Assembly (NCBI GenBank): GCA_025453375.1
Contig: JALOQT010000175.1
Span: 1 to 5,283 of the forward strand
Source of the DNA: Phycisphaerales bacterium
Lineage (GTDB): Bacteria > Planctomycetota > Phycisphaerae > Phycisphaerales > UBA1924
Direction: 5' to 3'
DNA length: 5,283 nt
Under the pieces are notes generated by a model. The model was not told where the DNA came from, ran no database searches, and saw only the letters and a list, made by a program, of their open reading frames with translations. Positions within the stretch are counted from its first letter, which is position 1; each line of letters starts with the position of its first letter. Position numbers and translations under genes: made by a program. Positions 4,763 through 5,283 of the stretch are shown one piece after another.

Positions 4763-5283
4763 TGTTTCACACCCCCTGCGTGCCCACATCGGACGTGCCC
4801 ACACCGGCGGAGCCGGGGCAGGCACCCTCACCGAACCACTCACCCGAGGCGAGATCGAACCCCAGATCGAGGGGCGGTTTCGGCCGTTTTCGGTGCACCA
4901 ACTCACGCTCGCGTGGTGGCTGCACACTTCGGGTCATATGACCCGAAGGCAGCTTCGGGTGTACTTCGCCCTGAACGAAATGGCCGAGCGGCGCAACTAC
5001 ACGCGCCCGCCAGAGGGCCGCAATGCCCGCCAGCGGCCGCTCTACCGCGTGGAGGAGGTTGCGGTGCTGGTGGGGGGGCGTGGCTCGCCCACGGCCTTGG
5101 ACGAGCTCAGGGCCGACCTACGGCGGCTTGGCGCGCTCGGTCTGGCGACCTTCAGCCCGCATCAACTCACCTTCGCCGCGTCCGCCGATCAGGTCCGCGT
5201 CGATGACCTCTCGGGGTTCTGGGCAATGCTCGCCCAGATGCCCCATCAACGCCGCTCGGTGCCTGTACCACGCCGCACGCTGC
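4758..5283 (+). CDS. Putative plasmid replication initiator, winged-helix type (partial, runs off the window)
   Basis: The frame is open from the ATG at 4758 to the window end (175 codons seen, no stop), with strongly GC-biased third positions. Residues about 41-80 (RPFSVHQLTLAWWLHTSG, then MTRRQLRVYFALNEMAERR) and 96-140 (YRVEEVAVLVGG, then LDELRADLRRLGALGLATFS) read as two helical DNA-binding segments. The second resembles a winged helix-turn-helix with a recognition helix and wing. Position and context suggest a Rep protein: it is divergent from parA, downstream of box arrays and a DnaA-like site, and has an antisense-controlled leader. I do not recognise a named Rep family, so a plasmid regulator is the alternative. 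GGAG at 4745-4748 is 9 bases upstream; ATG 4743 and GTG 4719 are in-frame alternative starts. A 22-base palindrome lies inside codons 57-64. Confidence 0.65.
   Translation, partial: MAVSHPLRAHIGRAHTGGAGAGTLTEPLTRGEIEPQIEGRFRPFSVHQLTLAWWLHTSGHMTRRQLRVYFALNEMAERRNYTRPPEGRNARQRPLYRVEEVAVLVGGRGSPTALDELRADLRRLGALGLATFSPHQLTFAASADQVRVDDLSGFWAMLAQMPHQRRSVPVPRRTL
4927..4948. repeat. Perfect 22-base palindrome inside the rep coding sequence
   Basis: The half-site CTTCGGGTCAT is followed directly by its exact reverse complement, centred on CATATG (4935-4940). It is the longest and most symmetrical copy of the box family in the window, and a further half-site CTTCGGGT follows at 4953-4960. It lies in codons 57-64 of the putative rep gene, about 170 bases after its start. 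It could be an operator acting as a roadblock to rep transcription, or a partition or iteron site. Confidence 0.8.

Noticed and set aside
4427..5206. Long plus-strand frame through the rep leader and into rep
   Set aside because: Beyond 4758 it is in a different frame from the better-supported rep frame and becomes Arg/Pro/Gly-rich. The part before 4758 has no motif. A short leader peptide starting at ATG 4580 cannot be excluded, but it would not stop near the rep start.

Overview
This window looks like the backbone of a small GC-rich plasmid, or of a plasmid-derived element. It carries a replication module, a partition operon, an anti-restriction gene and a Toprim-domain gene, and no chromosomal housekeeping genes. 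Third codon positions are strongly G/C, which fits a GC-rich Gram-negative host such as a proteobacterium or planctomycete. The sequence alone does not settle the phylum, and no rRNA, tRNA, insertion sequence or CRISPR array is visible.

Layout, left to right. Positions 1-270 hold no gene I can support. A Toprim-domain protein (271-1257, +) is followed by a 592-base GC-rich gap with short direct repeats, ending in a compound hairpin just before an ArdC-type anti-restriction gene (1850-2662, +). A short convergent intergenic region follows (2663-2842), with a GC hairpin and a CATATG-centred palindrome. The partition operon runs leftward: a ParA-like ATPase (3360-4247, -) overlaps by 8 bases a small protein with a predicted ribbon-helix-helix (RHH) domain (2843-3367, -). 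Upstream of parA, 4172-4394 holds two arrays of CATATG/ATGACC boxes with a DnaA-box-like site between them. A roughly 360-base leader follows, then a winged-helix-like gene, probably the replication initiator (4758 to beyond the window end, +).

The most interesting signals lie in 4172-4950. (1) The boxes are phased at 8 and 22 bp. They recur as a 14-bp palindrome just beyond the far end of the par operon and as a perfect 22-bp palindrome inside the rep coding region. One DNA-binding protein, plausibly the RHH protein, may therefore couple partition, operon autoregulation and replication control. (2) The rep leader appears to encode a short antisense RNA of about 84 nt on the minus strand. It has a good sigma70-type promoter (TTGACG, 17 bp, TATCTT) and an intrinsic terminator with six U. 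The sense leader has a hairpin whose UGAC loop is complementary to a GUCA segment further downstream, which suggests a pseudoknot-type copy-number switch. The rep start codon itself lies in a hairpin. (3) The ParA-like protein keeps the A' and Walker B motifs, but its N-terminus, where the KGGxGKT P-loop should be, is encoded by box-repeat DNA and has no P-loop. The allele is therefore truncated, rearranged or highly atypical.

Taken together, rep with its leader would set copy number and the par genes with the box arrays would stabilise inheritance. ArdC would protect incoming DNA from restriction, and the Toprim protein may act in plasmid DNA metabolism. All functional roles are inferred from motifs and gene order.
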